A stretch of 64,000 nucleotides of DNA from an uncultured Oscillospiraceae bacterium (GCA_900543795.1 UQSH01000002.1:46123-110122), one strand, 5' to 3'. Counted from the stretch's first letter, positions 48,421-56,780 are shown. Notes: generated by a model not told the origin, from the letters alone. Numbers and translations are program-made.

Positions 48421-49242
48421 TCAATTCAGATTATTTCTTGCCCAGTGAAAAAGATATTGCTGGGCAATTCCTTCATATCCCTTAAAGCATTCGGGCAGGC
48501 CGTTTGGATAATATTCAAGCACCCGCTTCATCCAAACATCAACGGGAAAGCATTCAAGAAAGCCAAAGCCGAAAAGCAGAGCGCAGTCTGCAACCTTTAT
48601 GCCCACTCCGTAAATACCGAGCAAAGCTCTTCGTGCGTCGTCTATATTCATATTCTTGATTTCGTCAAGGTTAAGTCTTCCGCAGGCAACCTCATCGGCA
48701 AGCCGCTTAACATATTTTGCACGGTATCCCATTCCAAGCGCTTCAAAATCCTCAACATAAAGAGAGCTTAATTTTTCCGCACTCGGAAAGCCGTATATGC
48801 CCGGCGCAATTTCCTCTCCGTAGGCGGCGCAGAGTCTTTTTATTATACCTTTAATTCTTTTTATATTGTTTTGCTGGCTTATAACGAAGGAAACAAGTGC
48901 CTCCCATGGCTCCTGATTGAGAATCCGTATTCCGTAGTATTCCTGCATTGCTTCGGCAACAAGCCTGTCCTTGCCGATTTTTTTGCATATCGCCTCGTAA
49001 TCACGGTCTAAATCAAAATAAGTGCGCCAAATTTCATCAAAATCCTTTTCGCTCGTGTTTTTAAGAATGAAGCTCCCGTTTTCCTCTTTTATATTTAAAA
49101 ACCTATTATATGCCGTTCCGCTCCAGGAGCCGTCAGCCTGCTTTTCCCATCTGAAAGCTTCTCCGCAGTCAAGCGTAAGGTCAAGCGAAAGGCATTTAAC
49201 ATTTTTCAGTATTATATCGTTTTGCGATTTCTCAATTATCAT
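48421..49242 (-). CDS. ogg: 8-oxoguanine DNA glycosylase/AP lyase (OGG1-type, HhH-GPD)
   Basis: The 273-residue protein has the OGG1-type N-terminal domain ('DCGEAFRWEKQADGSWSG') and the HhH-GPD core 'EPWEALVSFVISQQNNIKRIKGIIKRLC'. It has hairpin 'LLGIYGVGIKVADCALLFGF' with the catalytic Lys, and the Asp in 'CFPVDVWMKRVL'. It removes oxidised guanine paired with cytosine. The divergent neighbour and the box-rich gap at 49.3-49.6 kb separate it from sleB. The symbol is family-level. Confidence 0.9.
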   Translation of the reverse strand: MIIEKSQNDIILKNVKCLSLDLTLDCGEAFRWEKQADGSWSGTAYNRFLNIKEENGSFILKNTSEKDFDEIWRTYFDLDRDYEAICKKIGKDRLVAEAMQEYYGIRILNQEPWEALVSFVISQQNNIKRIKGIIKRLCAAYGEEIAPGIYGFPSAEKLSSLYVEDFEALGMGYRAKYVKRLADEVACGRLNLDEIKNMNIDDARRALLGIYGVGIKVADCALLFGFGFLECFPVDVWMKRVLEYYPNGLPECFKGYEGIAQQYLFHWARNNLN

Positions 49243-49656
49243 TATCTGTATAATTTTCTCCTCGTTTTAATAAAAAAATTATACCATAAAGTGTGTCAAT
49301 AGGGAATATAAAAAATAGCAATTTAACTAAAAAAATCTGTAATAATTTGTAACTTTACAAATTGTTGAAAACTCTGTGTAAACTATTGAAAACTTAAAAA
49401 TTTAACTTAAATTTGACTTTTCAACAATGAATATTTACCGAAACAAGCCGTTTTAGAGCAAAGTTTTAAACATTTTCAACAAGGTTTTCAACATTTTTAA
49501 AATGTTAATGTTAATATACTTTTTGTTGTTAAAAGGTGTTGTCAAGAATTATTTTTTTGCAATTTTAACCAAAAATCGTTTATCAAAAAAATGTATATTC
49601 AGGTTTAAAAAATCCAACACTATTTGTATAAAATCTGAAAGGCAATGTGAAGTGTT
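49243..49656. other. AT-rich gap with a cluster of TTTTCAACA boxes (possible DnaA-binding region)
   Basis: Four exact copies of TTTTCAACA or its complement lie within 131 bases: 49363-49371, 49418-49426, 49473-49481 and 49485-49493. A near copy TATTGAAAA is at 49384. Long A/T stretches flank them (49261-49350, 49493-49610). No ORF was seen. The same word is at the dnaA promoter and the dnaA-dnaN gap. It could be part of oriC, a datA/DARS-like DnaA reservoir, or a regulator site. No clear promoter for the plus gene was identified. Confidence 0.55.
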
Positions 49657-49923
49657 ATGATAAAAGGAGTCAACAAGCAGGTGCTCGAAGTAACGAACAC
49701 CGAAAATCCCTATTTCGAAAAAATAGTTTTTTTCGTTAAGCCCGAATATGCCGAAAGCGACAGGGAAAAGCTAAAAGCGCAGGCAAAAATATATGCCGAT
49801 AAGGCTTCAAGGCCGCCAAGGGCAAGAAAAACCAAAAAGGAAATCCGATATATTGTTATTCAAACTCTTTTGTGCCTCGGTGCAGGCGGAGCAATAACAT
49901 ATCTGCTTCAATATTTCGGATAA
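49657..49923 (+). CDS. Small conserved-looking membrane protein upstream of sleB
   Basis: The 88-residue protein begins MIKGVNKQVLEVTNTENPYFEK, has a basic Pro/Arg/Lys middle (residues 50-65) and one C-terminal membrane segment (about 68-86, 'IVIQTLLCLGAGGAITYLL'). That topology gives a cytoplasmic domain tethered by a tail anchor. I recognise no named family. It lies 31 bases before sleB and is probably cotranscribed, which hints at a sporulation or envelope role. An AAAGG site lies somewhat far (about 13 bases) from the ATG. Confidence 0.65.
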   Translation: MIKGVNKQVLEVTNTENPYFEKIVFFVKPEYAESDREKLKAQAKIYADKASRPPRARKTKKEIRYIVIQTLLCLGAGGAITYLLQYFG

Positions 49924-49954
49924 TGCGGCTTTGATATGAAAGGAATGTGTTGAA

Positions 49955-50668
49955 ATGACGGTTTATAAGGCTTTTCGCAATTTTTATGTGTTTCTGATTT
50001 CGCTTGCAATAGCTGCAGGTGCGGCGGCAGGCGGCTACACCGCCTATAAGCTTTGCTATAATGAAAAGAACGATGCGGTTTATGCCGTTTCAAAATACGG
50101 CTCAACGGGCAATGAGGTTAGGCGAATTCAAAAAAAGCTTAAAGAGCTTGGGTTTTATAACGGCAGTGAGGACGGGATTTACGGCAGTCAAACGCAAAGC
50201 GCCGTTAAATCATTTCAAAAAAGCGTGGGAATAACGGCAGACGGCATTGCAGGCTCAAAAACGCTTCTTTATCTCGGGCTCGGCGGCTCCTCAGGGGGCA
50301 ATTCAACGCAGTATTCAAATTCGGATGTTGAGCTGCTTGCAAAGGTAATCTCTGCCGAAGCAAGAGGAGAAAGCTATGAGGGTCAGGTTGCCGTAGGCGC
50401 AGTTATTCTTAACAGAGTAAGCCACCCGTCATTTCCGGATAGCATAAGCGGGGTGGTGTATCAGTCGGGAGCGTTCTCCTGCGTTTATGACAGTAATTGG
50501 TATCAGCCTGTTTCAGAGACCTCCAAAAAGGCGGCAACAGATGCAATTAACGGCTGGGATCCGTCGGGCGGTGCAATTTATTATTATAACCCTGCAAAAA
50601 CGAATGATAAGTTTATGCACTCACGCCCTGTTATAACAACCATCGGAAGCCACAGATTTTGCATGTAA
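49955..50668 (+). CDS. sleB: Spore cortex-lytic enzyme SleB-like cell-wall hydrolase
   Basis: The 237-residue protein has a signal or membrane segment (residues 10-33), a PG_binding_1 repeat (about 46-108, 'GSTGNEVRRIQKKLKELGFYNG', 'DGIYGSQTQSAVKSFQKSVG') and a Hydrolase_2 domain (about 125-237). The latter has 'LLAKVISAEARGESYEGQVAVGAVILNR', with the catalytic Glu, and 'HSRPVITTIGSHRFCM'. SleB cleaves cortex muramic-lactam peptidoglycan during germination. YpeB, its usual partner, is absent here; the small gene upstream may substitute. The organism is therefore probably a spore former. Confidence 0.92.
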   Translation: MTVYKAFRNFYVFLISLAIAAGAAAGGYTAYKLCYNEKNDAVYAVSKYGSTGNEVRRIQKKLKELGFYNGSEDGIYGSQTQSAVKSFQKSVGITADGIAGSKTLLYLGLGGSSGGNSTQYSNSDVELLAKVISAEARGESYEGQVAVGAVILNRVSHPSFPDSISGVVYQSGAFSCVYDSNWYQPVSETSKKAATDAINGWDPSGGAIYYYNPAKTNDKFMHSRPVITTIGSHRFCM

Positions 50669-50680
50669 AATACTATAATA

Positions 50681-50709
50681 AAAACGGGAGAGCATTTTGC
50701 TCTCCCGTT
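50681..50709 (+). terminator. Terminator after sleB
   Basis: A 13-bp stem, ACGGGAGAGCA with its complement and flanking A-T pairs, has a 3-base loop 13 bases after the stop. Confidence 0.8.
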
Positions 50710-50999
50710 CAGCGTGTAGAAAAAGTCCAAATAACAAATTTCTACACGCTGACAGACTTCGAGAAATGGAACTGAATTCCGCTTTATTGCGATAATTGCT
50801 GTACGATGGTACCGCTTTGTCGCAAAAAGCGGAAAGTGCCTAAAAGCGGCTTGGATTCGATATCCAAGCCGCTTTTAAAATATTCGTTGATATGATTTAT
50901 ACTACGGCAGGAGCAAGCCCCTGCTCTGCGAAAAGTACAACACTTAAATAAACTTAGGCACGGTTCAGACCACTTTATCGACAGTCTGAAAGCGGGAGA
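50710..50999. repeat. Hairpin-dense intergenic region
   Basis: At least five inverted repeats follow in a row: CAGCGTGTAGAAA (50710-50722/50739-50751, 13 bp perfect), TTCCGCTTTATTGCGA (50777-50792/50820-50834), AAAAGCGGCTTGGAT (50842-50856/50862-50876), a long-range GTGCCTAA/TTAGGCAC pair (50836-50843/50954-50961) and TTCAGAC/GTCTGAA before the aminopeptidase hairpin (50989-51017). No ORF was seen. It may be a structured RNA or a decayed mobile repeat. Confidence 0.7.
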
Positions 51000-51022
51000 T
51001 AAAGCTCTCCCGCTTTTGCTTT

Positions 51023-52426
51023 TTATTTTGTAAAGAATGTGAAAAATGCCTTGTATGCCATATAAACATCAATTTTGCTGACAATTTCATACGGCGCGTG
51101 CATTGAAAGCACGGGAACGCCGACATCAATTGTGTCAACATCAAGGTTTGCAACATACATAGCAACGGTTCCGCCGCCGCCGCCGTCAACCTTGCCGAGC
51201 TCGCCGCTCTGCCAAAGCACGCCGTTGCTTTCAAGAAGCGTTTTAACCCAGCTCACAAATTCCGCAGAGGCGTCGCTCGTTGAGCTTTTGCCGTGTGAGC
51301 CTGTAAATTTAGTTACGCAAACGCCGTTGTTGATGAAGCTTGCGTTGTTTTTCTCATAAGCAAATGACCATGTTGGGTCATAAGCGGCGTTAACATCTGC
51401 CGAAAGGCATTTACTGTGCCTCAAAACATCTCTGCCCTCAAAGCCTTCAAGGCGCGCAAGGTCCTCAATGAAGTATTTCATATAGCTTGAATTAAGTCCC
51501 GTGTTGCCGTCGCTTCCGATTTCCTCTTTATCCGTAAGCACGGTAAGAGCTGTGTATTCGGGCGCTTCGTCAATATCAAGAATGGCTTCAAATGCGGGAT
51601 AAGCGCAAACCCTGTCGTCATGGCCGTAGCCGCCAATCATACTTCTGTCAAAGCCTATATCGTCAACGGTAAATGCCGGAACAAGCTCAAGCTCTGCGGA
51701 AAGAAAATCTCTTTCAACGATTGAATATTTGTCGTAAAGCAGTTTAAGAATGTTGAGCTTAACTCTTTCGCTTGCCTCGTCATCCTTAAACGGACGCGAG
51801 CCGATAAGAACATTAAGCTCCTCGCCCTTAACAAGCTCGTTTGGCTTTCTTGTGTATTGTTCAAGAGCAAGGTGGGGAAGAATATCCGTCATACAGAATT
51901 TCGGCTCGCCGGGCTTTTCGCCAAGCTTAATGTCGATATATGTGCCGTCATTCTTGCAAATTCTGCCGTGAAGAGAAAGCGGAATTGCTACCCATTGATA
52001 TTTTTTGATACCGCCGTAATAATGCGTTTTGAAAAACGCCATTGAGCTTTCCTCATAAACGGGGCATTGCTTTAAATCAACCCTCGGAGAATCAATATGC
52101 GCCGCCGCAATGCGAACGCCCTCGTTAATCGGCCTTTTGCCTTTAACGCAAAGAATAATCGCCTTGCCTCTGTTTGCAACATAAACCTTATCTCCCGGCT
52201 TGAGCGGAGCGCCGAATTCGTCAAATTTAACGAAGCCTGCCTGCCTTGCCGTTTCCTCTGCCCAAGCGGCAACCTCACGCTCTGTTTTGTTTTCAAACAG
52301 GAATGATTTGTAGCCCTCGCAGAAATCGTCGCAGGCGTTAAGCTCCTCCTCGCTCATAAAGTCAACGCCGTTTTCCTTTTTGTTGAAAAGAAGCTTTTCA
52401 AGCTCCTTTGCTGAATTTTCACTCAT
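51023..52426 (-). CDS. M18-family aminopeptidase
   Basis: The 467-residue metalloenzyme has the M18 motif order: 'RIAAAHIDSPRVDL' (His-x-Asp), 'GYGHDDRVCAYPAFEAIL' (bridging Asp), 'VLTDKEEIGSDGNTG' (Glu-Glu) and 'VLSMHAPYEIVSKIDVYM' (final His). It cleaves acidic or neutral N-terminal residues in the cytoplasm and forms dodecamers in relatives. It is transcribed alone; the leader carries a hairpin similar to one before yidC-jag (5256). Confidence 0.93.
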   Translation of the reverse strand: MSENSAKELEKLLFNKKENGVDFMSEEELNACDDFCEGYKSFLFENKTEREVAAWAEETARQAGFVKFDEFGAPLKPGDKVYVANRGKAIILCVKGKRPINEGVRIAAAHIDSPRVDLKQCPVYEESSMAFFKTHYYGGIKKYQWVAIPLSLHGRICKNDGTYIDIKLGEKPGEPKFCMTDILPHLALEQYTRKPNELVKGEELNVLIGSRPFKDDEASERVKLNILKLLYDKYSIVERDFLSAELELVPAFTVDDIGFDRSMIGGYGHDDRVCAYPAFEAILDIDEAPEYTALTVLTDKEEIGSDGNTGLNSSYMKYFIEDLARLEGFEGRDVLRHSKCLSADVNAAYDPTWSFAYEKNNASFINNGVCVTKFTGSHGKSSTSDASAEFVSWVKTLLESNGVLWQSGELGKVDGGGGGTVAMYVANLDVDTIDVGVPVLSMHAPYEIVSKIDVYMAYKAFFTFFTK

Positions 52427-52546
52427 AATAGCATAACCTTTCCGGCTGAAATTTTTAATATAAGCCCCTCTGCGAGCCGAGCAGAGAAGCCGAGCAAGTC
52501 TGCCGCATTATGCTGCTTCTTGCCCTATTAAGAGGAAATAACACCT

Positions 52547-54115
52547 TTACATTATTTCCTCAAACAGTCTTTTTATTTGCTCATCTGTATTTCTTCCGTC
52601 ATTAATAACGGTAAAATCGGAATGTTGGGCGAAAAACTCCTCGCTAAGCTGAGCGGAAATGCGCTTTTCGGCAAGCTCTCTTGTTATTCCGTCTCGCTTC
52701 ATAATCCTTTCAAGGCGCATCTCATACGGCGCCGTAACGCAAACGATTTTTGTGCAAAAAGCGTCTGCCTTGCTTTCAAAAAGCTGAGGAGCGTCAAAAA
52801 CGCACGGAAACCTTGCGTTTGATATGCACAATTCAAGAATTGCAGGGTGCATAATGTTGTTAAGCGCCTGTGTTTTTTCGGGGCATTCAAAGGCTCTTTC
52901 GGCAAGCAGGCTCCTGTTGAGCACTCCGTCTGTAACCGTGTCTGCGCCGAACTCTCTTTGAATTTCGGAAAGCACGGGCGAACCCCTTTCGGTTATCATT
53001 TTTGAATAGTAATCTGCGTCAACAATATGGAAGCCCGCTTTTTTAAGTGCCTCGCAAATATAACTTTTTCCTGCGCCCGTTTGACCTGTCAGCCCTATAA
53101 GAAACGGCCTTTCAAGGTCTAAAACGCAAAACGCCGCCGCTCTGATTAAGCGGTTGTAAACGGCAAGCCCCACTCCCGTAAGCCTTGGATTTCTTGCGTA
53201 AACCTTTTTTGCACCGAGCTCGTCAAGCCTGCGTAACGCATTAAACAGTGCGTGCGACTGACTTAAATCATCGCCCTCTTTCCCAAAGGTAACCCTTGGA
53301 ATTGAAACCTCGTCGTCCTCATAGCAAAGTGCAAAGGCGTCCTTTTGCATATTAACATATTTTTCGTATTTCTCTTTATCGGCGTTAAGTATTATTATTT
53401 TCGCCCTCGGTGCATAATGCTTGTATTTCATTCCGGGGGATGCCGCAGTCTCTCCGTCCTTCATACCTTCGGTAACGGCACTTGCAATCTTAACCTCGCC
53501 GATAACCTCTTCAAGCATTTCCTTTGTAACTGCACCCGGCCGAAGAATAACGGGGATTTCCTCGGCAAGCGTTATAACTGTTGATTCAATCCCGAATTCA
53601 CACGAGCCTCCGTCAATAACAGCGTCAACTCTGCCGTTTAAATCCTCAATAACATATTTTGCATCGGTTGGGCTCGGAAGGCCGCTTGTGTTTGCGCTCG
53701 GTGCGGCAATCGGCACACCTGCCTCTTTAATAACCGCCCTTGCAATCGGGTTTTGCGGCATTCTTATTCCAACTGTGTTAAGCCCGCCGCTGACCGTATT
53801 TGAAATTCTGTTGCTTTTCGGCAGAATAACCGTCAGCGGAGCAGGGAAGAATGCGTCAATAAGCCTTTGCGCCTTGGGTGTAACCTCTTTAACAAGCGGA
53901 ATAATATCTTCTTTTTCGGCAATGTGAACAATCAGCGGATTGTCGCTCGGTCTGCCCTTTGCCCTGTATATATTTGCAACGGCATCGTCATTATATATGC
54001 TTGCGCCTAAGCCGTAAACCGTTTCGGTAGGAAAAGCAACAAGTCCGCCGCTGCGCAGAATTTTTCCGGCAAGCGCAATATCCTCTTTATTTGTTTTCAG
54101 TATCTTTGTTTCCAT
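52547..54115 (-). CDS. Fusion of threonylcarbamoyl-AMP synthase (TsaC/Sua5) and dephospho-CoA kinase (CoaE)
   Basis: The 522-residue protein joins two complete enzymes. Residues 1-330 are Sua5: 'GGLVAFPTETVYGLGA', 'IYRAKGRPSDNPLIVHI', 'APSANTSGLPSPT', then the Sua5 C-terminal domain ('SPGMKYKHYAPRA'). Residues 340-522 are CoaE: P-loop 'GLTGQTGAGKSYICEAL', 'VDADYYSKMITERGSPV', and 'VFDAPQLFESKAD' with 'RMKRDGITRELAEKRI'-like lid. The first makes the t6A37 precursor for tRNA; the second is the last step to CoA. No stop or frameshift separates them. It follows prfA by 13 bases. An upstream in-frame start at 54142 is less likely. Confidence 0.92.
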   Translation of the reverse strand: METKILKTNKEDIALAGKILRSGGLVAFPTETVYGLGASIYNDDAVANIYRAKGRPSDNPLIVHIAEKEDIIPLVKEVTPKAQRLIDAFFPAPLTVILPKSNRISNTVSGGLNTVGIRMPQNPIARAVIKEAGVPIAAPSANTSGLPSPTDAKYVIEDLNGRVDAVIDGGSCEFGIESTVITLAEEIPVILRPGAVTKEMLEEVIGEVKIASAVTEGMKDGETAASPGMKYKHYAPRAKIIILNADKEKYEKYVNMQKDAFALCYEDDEVSIPRVTFGKEGDDLSQSHALFNALRRLDELGAKKVYARNPRLTGVGLAVYNRLIRAAAFCVLDLERPFLIGLTGQTGAGKSYICEALKKAGFHIVDADYYSKMITERGSPVLSEIQREFGADTVTDGVLNRSLLAERAFECPEKTQALNNIMHPAILELCISNARFPCVFDAPQLFESKADAFCTKIVCVTAPYEMRLERIMKRDGITRELAEKRISAQLSEEFFAQHSDFTVINDGRNTDEQIKRLFEEIM

Positions 54116-54128
54116 AAAAATTTGTGCG

Positions 54129-55205
54129 TTACTCCTCTGCACTCGCTTTCAGCTTTTCAGCCGTGTCGGCAGTTATAAGGGCGTCTATCAGCTCGTCAAG
54201 GTCGCCGTTAAGTATCTGTTCAAGCTTGTAAAGAGTAAGCCCGATTCGGTGGTCGGAAACTCTGCCCTGCGGATAATTGTAGGTTCTTATTCTTTCGCTT
54301 CTGTCGCCCGTGCCAACCTGCGCCTTGCGCTCGCCTGCTATTTCGGCGTCATGCTTTGCCTTTTCTGCATCATAAAGTCGGGAGCGCAAAACTTTAAGAG
54401 CCTTTTCCTTGTTTTTGTGCTGGCTTCGCTCGTCCTGACATTCAACAACCGTTCCCGTGGGAATATGAGTTATTCTTATTGCGGAGGAGGTTTTGTTTAT
54501 GTGCTGGCCGCCTGCGCCGCTTGAACGGAAGGTGTCTATCTGCAAATCCTTTTCGTTTAGCTCAAAATCAACATCCTCTGCCTCGGGCAAAACGGCAACC
54601 GTTGTTGTTGATGTGTGTATTCTGCCCTGGCTTTCCGTTTCGGGAACTCGCTGAACTCGATGAACTCCGCTTTCAAACTTGAAGCGGCTGTATGCGCCGT
54701 CGCCCTCAACGGAAAAGCTGATTTCCTTGTATCCGCCAAGCCCTGTTTCGCTTGCGTTGAGCACCTCTGTCTTAAAGCCCTTTGCTTCGGCGTACATAGA
54801 ATACATTCTAAAAAGAACACCTGCAAAAAGAGCGCTTTCCTCTCCTCCTGCACCGCCTCTTATTTCAATAATAACATTCTTTGAATCGTTAGGGTCTCTC
54901 GGCAAAAGCAGAATTTTCAGCTCGTTTGATATTCTTTCGATATCCTCCTTGCTTTGCTCAAATTCCTCTTTAACCATTTCGGCAAAGTCGCTGTCCATTC
55001 CGCCCTCGTCAAGCATTGCTCTGCATTCCTCGTTAGACGAAAGAGCCCTTTTGTATTCCCTAAACTTTTCAACAACGGGAGTTAATTGCTTTAACTCCTT
55101 CATCAGCCTTGTGTATTGCTCCAAATCGGAAACGATTTCCGGCTTGCACACAAGCTCGTTCACTTCTTCAAATCTTTTTTCAACTTCGGTTAATTTATCA
55201 AACAT
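54129..55205 (-). CDS. prfA: Peptide chain release factor 1
   Basis: The 358-residue factor has the peptidyl-hydrolysis motif in 'FRSSGAGGQHINKTSSAIRITHIPTG' (Gly-Gly-Gln). It has the acidic N-terminal coiled region and 'GTGDRSERIRTYNYPQGRVSDHRIGLTLYK', both RF1 marks. It recognises UAA and UAG. Start ATG at 55205 overlaps the DUF951 stop by eight bases; a GTG at 55214 is the alternative. The prmC gene that often follows is absent; the TsaC-CoaE fusion is downstream instead. Confidence 0.96.
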   Translation of the reverse strand: MFDKLTEVEKRFEEVNELVCKPEIVSDLEQYTRLMKELKQLTPVVEKFREYKRALSSNEECRAMLDEGGMDSDFAEMVKEEFEQSKEDIERISNELKILLLPRDPNDSKNVIIEIRGGAGGEESALFAGVLFRMYSMYAEAKGFKTEVLNASETGLGGYKEISFSVEGDGAYSRFKFESGVHRVQRVPETESQGRIHTSTTTVAVLPEAEDVDFELNEKDLQIDTFRSSGAGGQHINKTSSAIRITHIPTGTVVECQDERSQHKNKEKALKVLRSRLYDAEKAKHDAEIAGERKAQVGTGDRSERIRTYNYPQGRVSDHRIGLTLYKLEQILNGDLDELIDALITADTAEKLKASAEE

Positions 55206-55377
55206 TTTTAACACCTTTTATATTTTTCTGCGCCTTAATTCTGGGCACCATAAATTCCCGTCCGCAGCCGAGGCACCTGAATTTATAATCAACTCCGAGC
55301 CTTAAAAGCTCAAATTCCTTTGAGCCGCAGGGATGGGGCTTTTTCATAATAACAATATCGTGAAGCTTTAAATCCAT
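55198..55377 (-). CDS. DUF951 family small zinc-ribbon-like protein
   Basis: A 59-codon gene encodes MDLKLHDIVIMKKPHPCGSK, then 'FRCLGCGREFMVPR'. The His-Pro-Cys-Gly and Cys-Leu-Gly-Cys-Gly pairs are the DUF951 signature and probably bind zinc. The family is conserved in Firmicutes near translation or chromosome genes; its role is unknown. It overlaps prfA by eight bases and shares the promoter at 55436-55464. Confidence 0.85.
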   Translation of the reverse strand: MDLKLHDIVIMKKPHPCGSKEFELLRLGVDYKFRCLGCGREFMVPRIKAQKNIKGVKNV

Positions 55378-55435
55378 ATTAATTGCCCACCTGAAAAATC
55401 ACACTTATTATTAATATATTACTATTTTAAACCAT

Positions 55436-55464
55436 ATTGTAGCACATTTAATCAAGCTTTACAA
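55436..55464 (-). promoter_or_regulatory. Promoter of the DUF951-prfA operon
   Basis: Minus-strand TTGTAA (55459-55464) and TACAAT (55436-55441) are 17 bases apart. Confidence 0.6.
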
Positions 55465-55580
55465 CATAATTGAGATTTCTTTTGCATAGAATTAAAACAG
55501 ACATATATAACGAGAGTGATAACGGGAAAAATCACGCTATCACGATTTTATCGCCCTCAAAATCAATTTTGAGATGGGCA

Positions 55581-55662
55581 AATTCACATCACGCCTTGTC
55601 CGGCTACAACAAGGGATGAATCGAGATTTAATATATTTGTAGCCGGAAAGGCTATGTGAATT
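55581..55662 (+). promoter_or_regulatory. Long leader hairpin covering the ribosome site of the S1-domain gene
   Basis: The left arm pieces AATTCACAT (55581-55589), GCCTT and TCCGGCTACAA (55599-55609) pair with TTGTAGCCGGA (55637-55647), AAGGC and ATGTGAATT (55654-55662). The AAAGG ribosome site (55647-55651) lies within the stem, and the ATG starts four bases after it. A second hairpin region with GTGATA/TATCAC lies at 55516-55543. Translational control is likely. Confidence 0.75.
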
Positions 55663-55665
55663 GTT

Positions 55666-56580
55666 ATGAAATTTTATCCCGAGGGGCAAAATCCTGCACT
55701 TTTGCGCACCTTTGATACTCTTGAAGAGGTTAAAACCGCAATGATGAACGGAAGCGTTATTGAATCAAGAGTGCTTTTGTGCGACAGTGAGCATAACCTT
55801 CATGTTGATTTGGGAATTATCAGAGGCGTTATTCCAAGGGAGGAGGGCGCCATAGGAATTGATGACGGCACAACACGGGATATTGCCCTTATTTCAAAGG
55901 TTAATAAGCCTGTTTGCTTCGTTGTTCTCGGCTTTCAGCGTGATGATTACGGCAATATAAGCGCCATTCTTTCCCGAAAGGCGGTTCAGCTCGGATGCAA
56001 AAAAAGCTATATTGATAATCTGCGTGAGGGAGATATTATCGACGCCCGTGTAACTCATCTTGAAAAGTTCGGTGCGTTTATTGATATCGGAGCAGGGCTC
56101 AATGCTCTGATTCCTATTGATATGCTTTCCGTTTCACGCATAAACCATCCTCGTGAAAGGCTTTATGAGGGCGAATGTATAAAGGCTGTTTTAAGAAAAA
56201 GAGAGCCGCAAAAGCTAACCTTTTCACTCAAAGAGCTTCTTGGCACATGGAGCGAAAACGCAATGCTGTTTAATCCGGGAGAAACCGTTACGGGAACGGT
56301 AAGAAGCATAGAGCCTTATGGAGTTTTTGTTGAGCTTATGCCGAATTTAGCAGGCCTTGCAGAGCCGTGCGATATGCTCTTTGAGGGGCAGCGTGTTGCG
56401 GTTTACATAAAATCCGTTTTGCCCGATAAAATGAAAATAAAGCTTGTTGTTGTTGAAGCATTTGAGGAATCGGAAATGGCGCAGGAGCTAACATATTTTG
56501 TTAAGGAGGACCACATAAGCCGCTTTGAATATTCAACGCCCAACTCGCCAAAGGTTATCTCAACCGTTTTTGATGAATAA
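55666..56580 (+). CDS. S1-domain RNA-binding protein
   Basis: The 304-residue protein has about three S1/OB domains: residues 28-105 ('GSVIESRVLLCDSEHNLHVDLGIIRGVIPREEG'), 118-190 ('GDIIDARVTHLEKFGAFIDIGAGLNALIPIDML') and 205-270 ('GETVTGTVRSIEPYGVFVELMPNLAGLAEPCD'). This resembles the short Firmicutes relatives of ribosomal protein S1 that bind mRNA, rather than full S1. A long hairpin masks its ribosome site, which suggests autoregulation or mRNA-level control. It is transcribed alone. Confidence 0.88.
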   Translation: MKFYPEGQNPALLRTFDTLEEVKTAMMNGSVIESRVLLCDSEHNLHVDLGIIRGVIPREEGAIGIDDGTTRDIALISKVNKPVCFVVLGFQRDDYGNISAILSRKAVQLGCKKSYIDNLREGDIIDARVTHLEKFGAFIDIGAGLNALIPIDMLSVSRINHPRERLYEGECIKAVLRKREPQKLTFSLKELLGTWSENAMLFNPGETVTGTVRSIEPYGVFVELMPNLAGLAEPCDMLFEGQRVAVYIKSVLPDKMKIKLVVVEAFEESEMAQELTYFVKEDHISRFEYSTPNSPKVISTVFDE

Positions 56581-56581
56581 A

Positions 56582-56607
56582 AAAGCGCCTGCGATTGCAG
56601 GTGCTTT
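56582..56607 (+). terminator. Terminator of the S1-domain gene
   Basis: The stem AAAGCGCCTGC/GCAGGTGCTTT with loop GATT starts two bases after the stop. Confidence 0.7.
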
Positions 56608-56662
56608 CCGCTTATTATAAATTTTAAAATGGATTTATTCCGTCTGCGGACGGATTTAACTG

Positions 56663-56701
56663 AAAAAACCACTTTTGTTTAAAAACAAAAGTGGTTTTTT
56701 T
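56663..56701. terminator. Bidirectional terminator beside tRNA-Gly
   Basis: A long stem AAAAAACCACTTTTGTTT and its complement, with a 2-4 base loop and T-runs on both sides, ends the tRNA transcript from the right. Confidence 0.8.
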
Positions 56702-56704
56702 CAT

Positions 56705-56780
56705 TGGAGCGGATTACGAGACTCGAACTCGCCACCTCCACCTTGGCAAGGTGGCGCTCTACCGGATGAGCTAAATCCGC
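56705..56780 (-). tRNA. tRNA-Gly (anticodon GCC)
   Basis: On the minus strand the acceptor GCGGATT pairs with AATCCGC. The D-arm, the anticodon arm CCACC-TTGCCAA-GGTGG with anticodon GCC, and the T-arm GGCGAGTTCGAGTCTCG are complete. CCA is encoded at 56705-56707. The discriminator is T. It is a single tRNA gene here. Confidence 0.95.
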
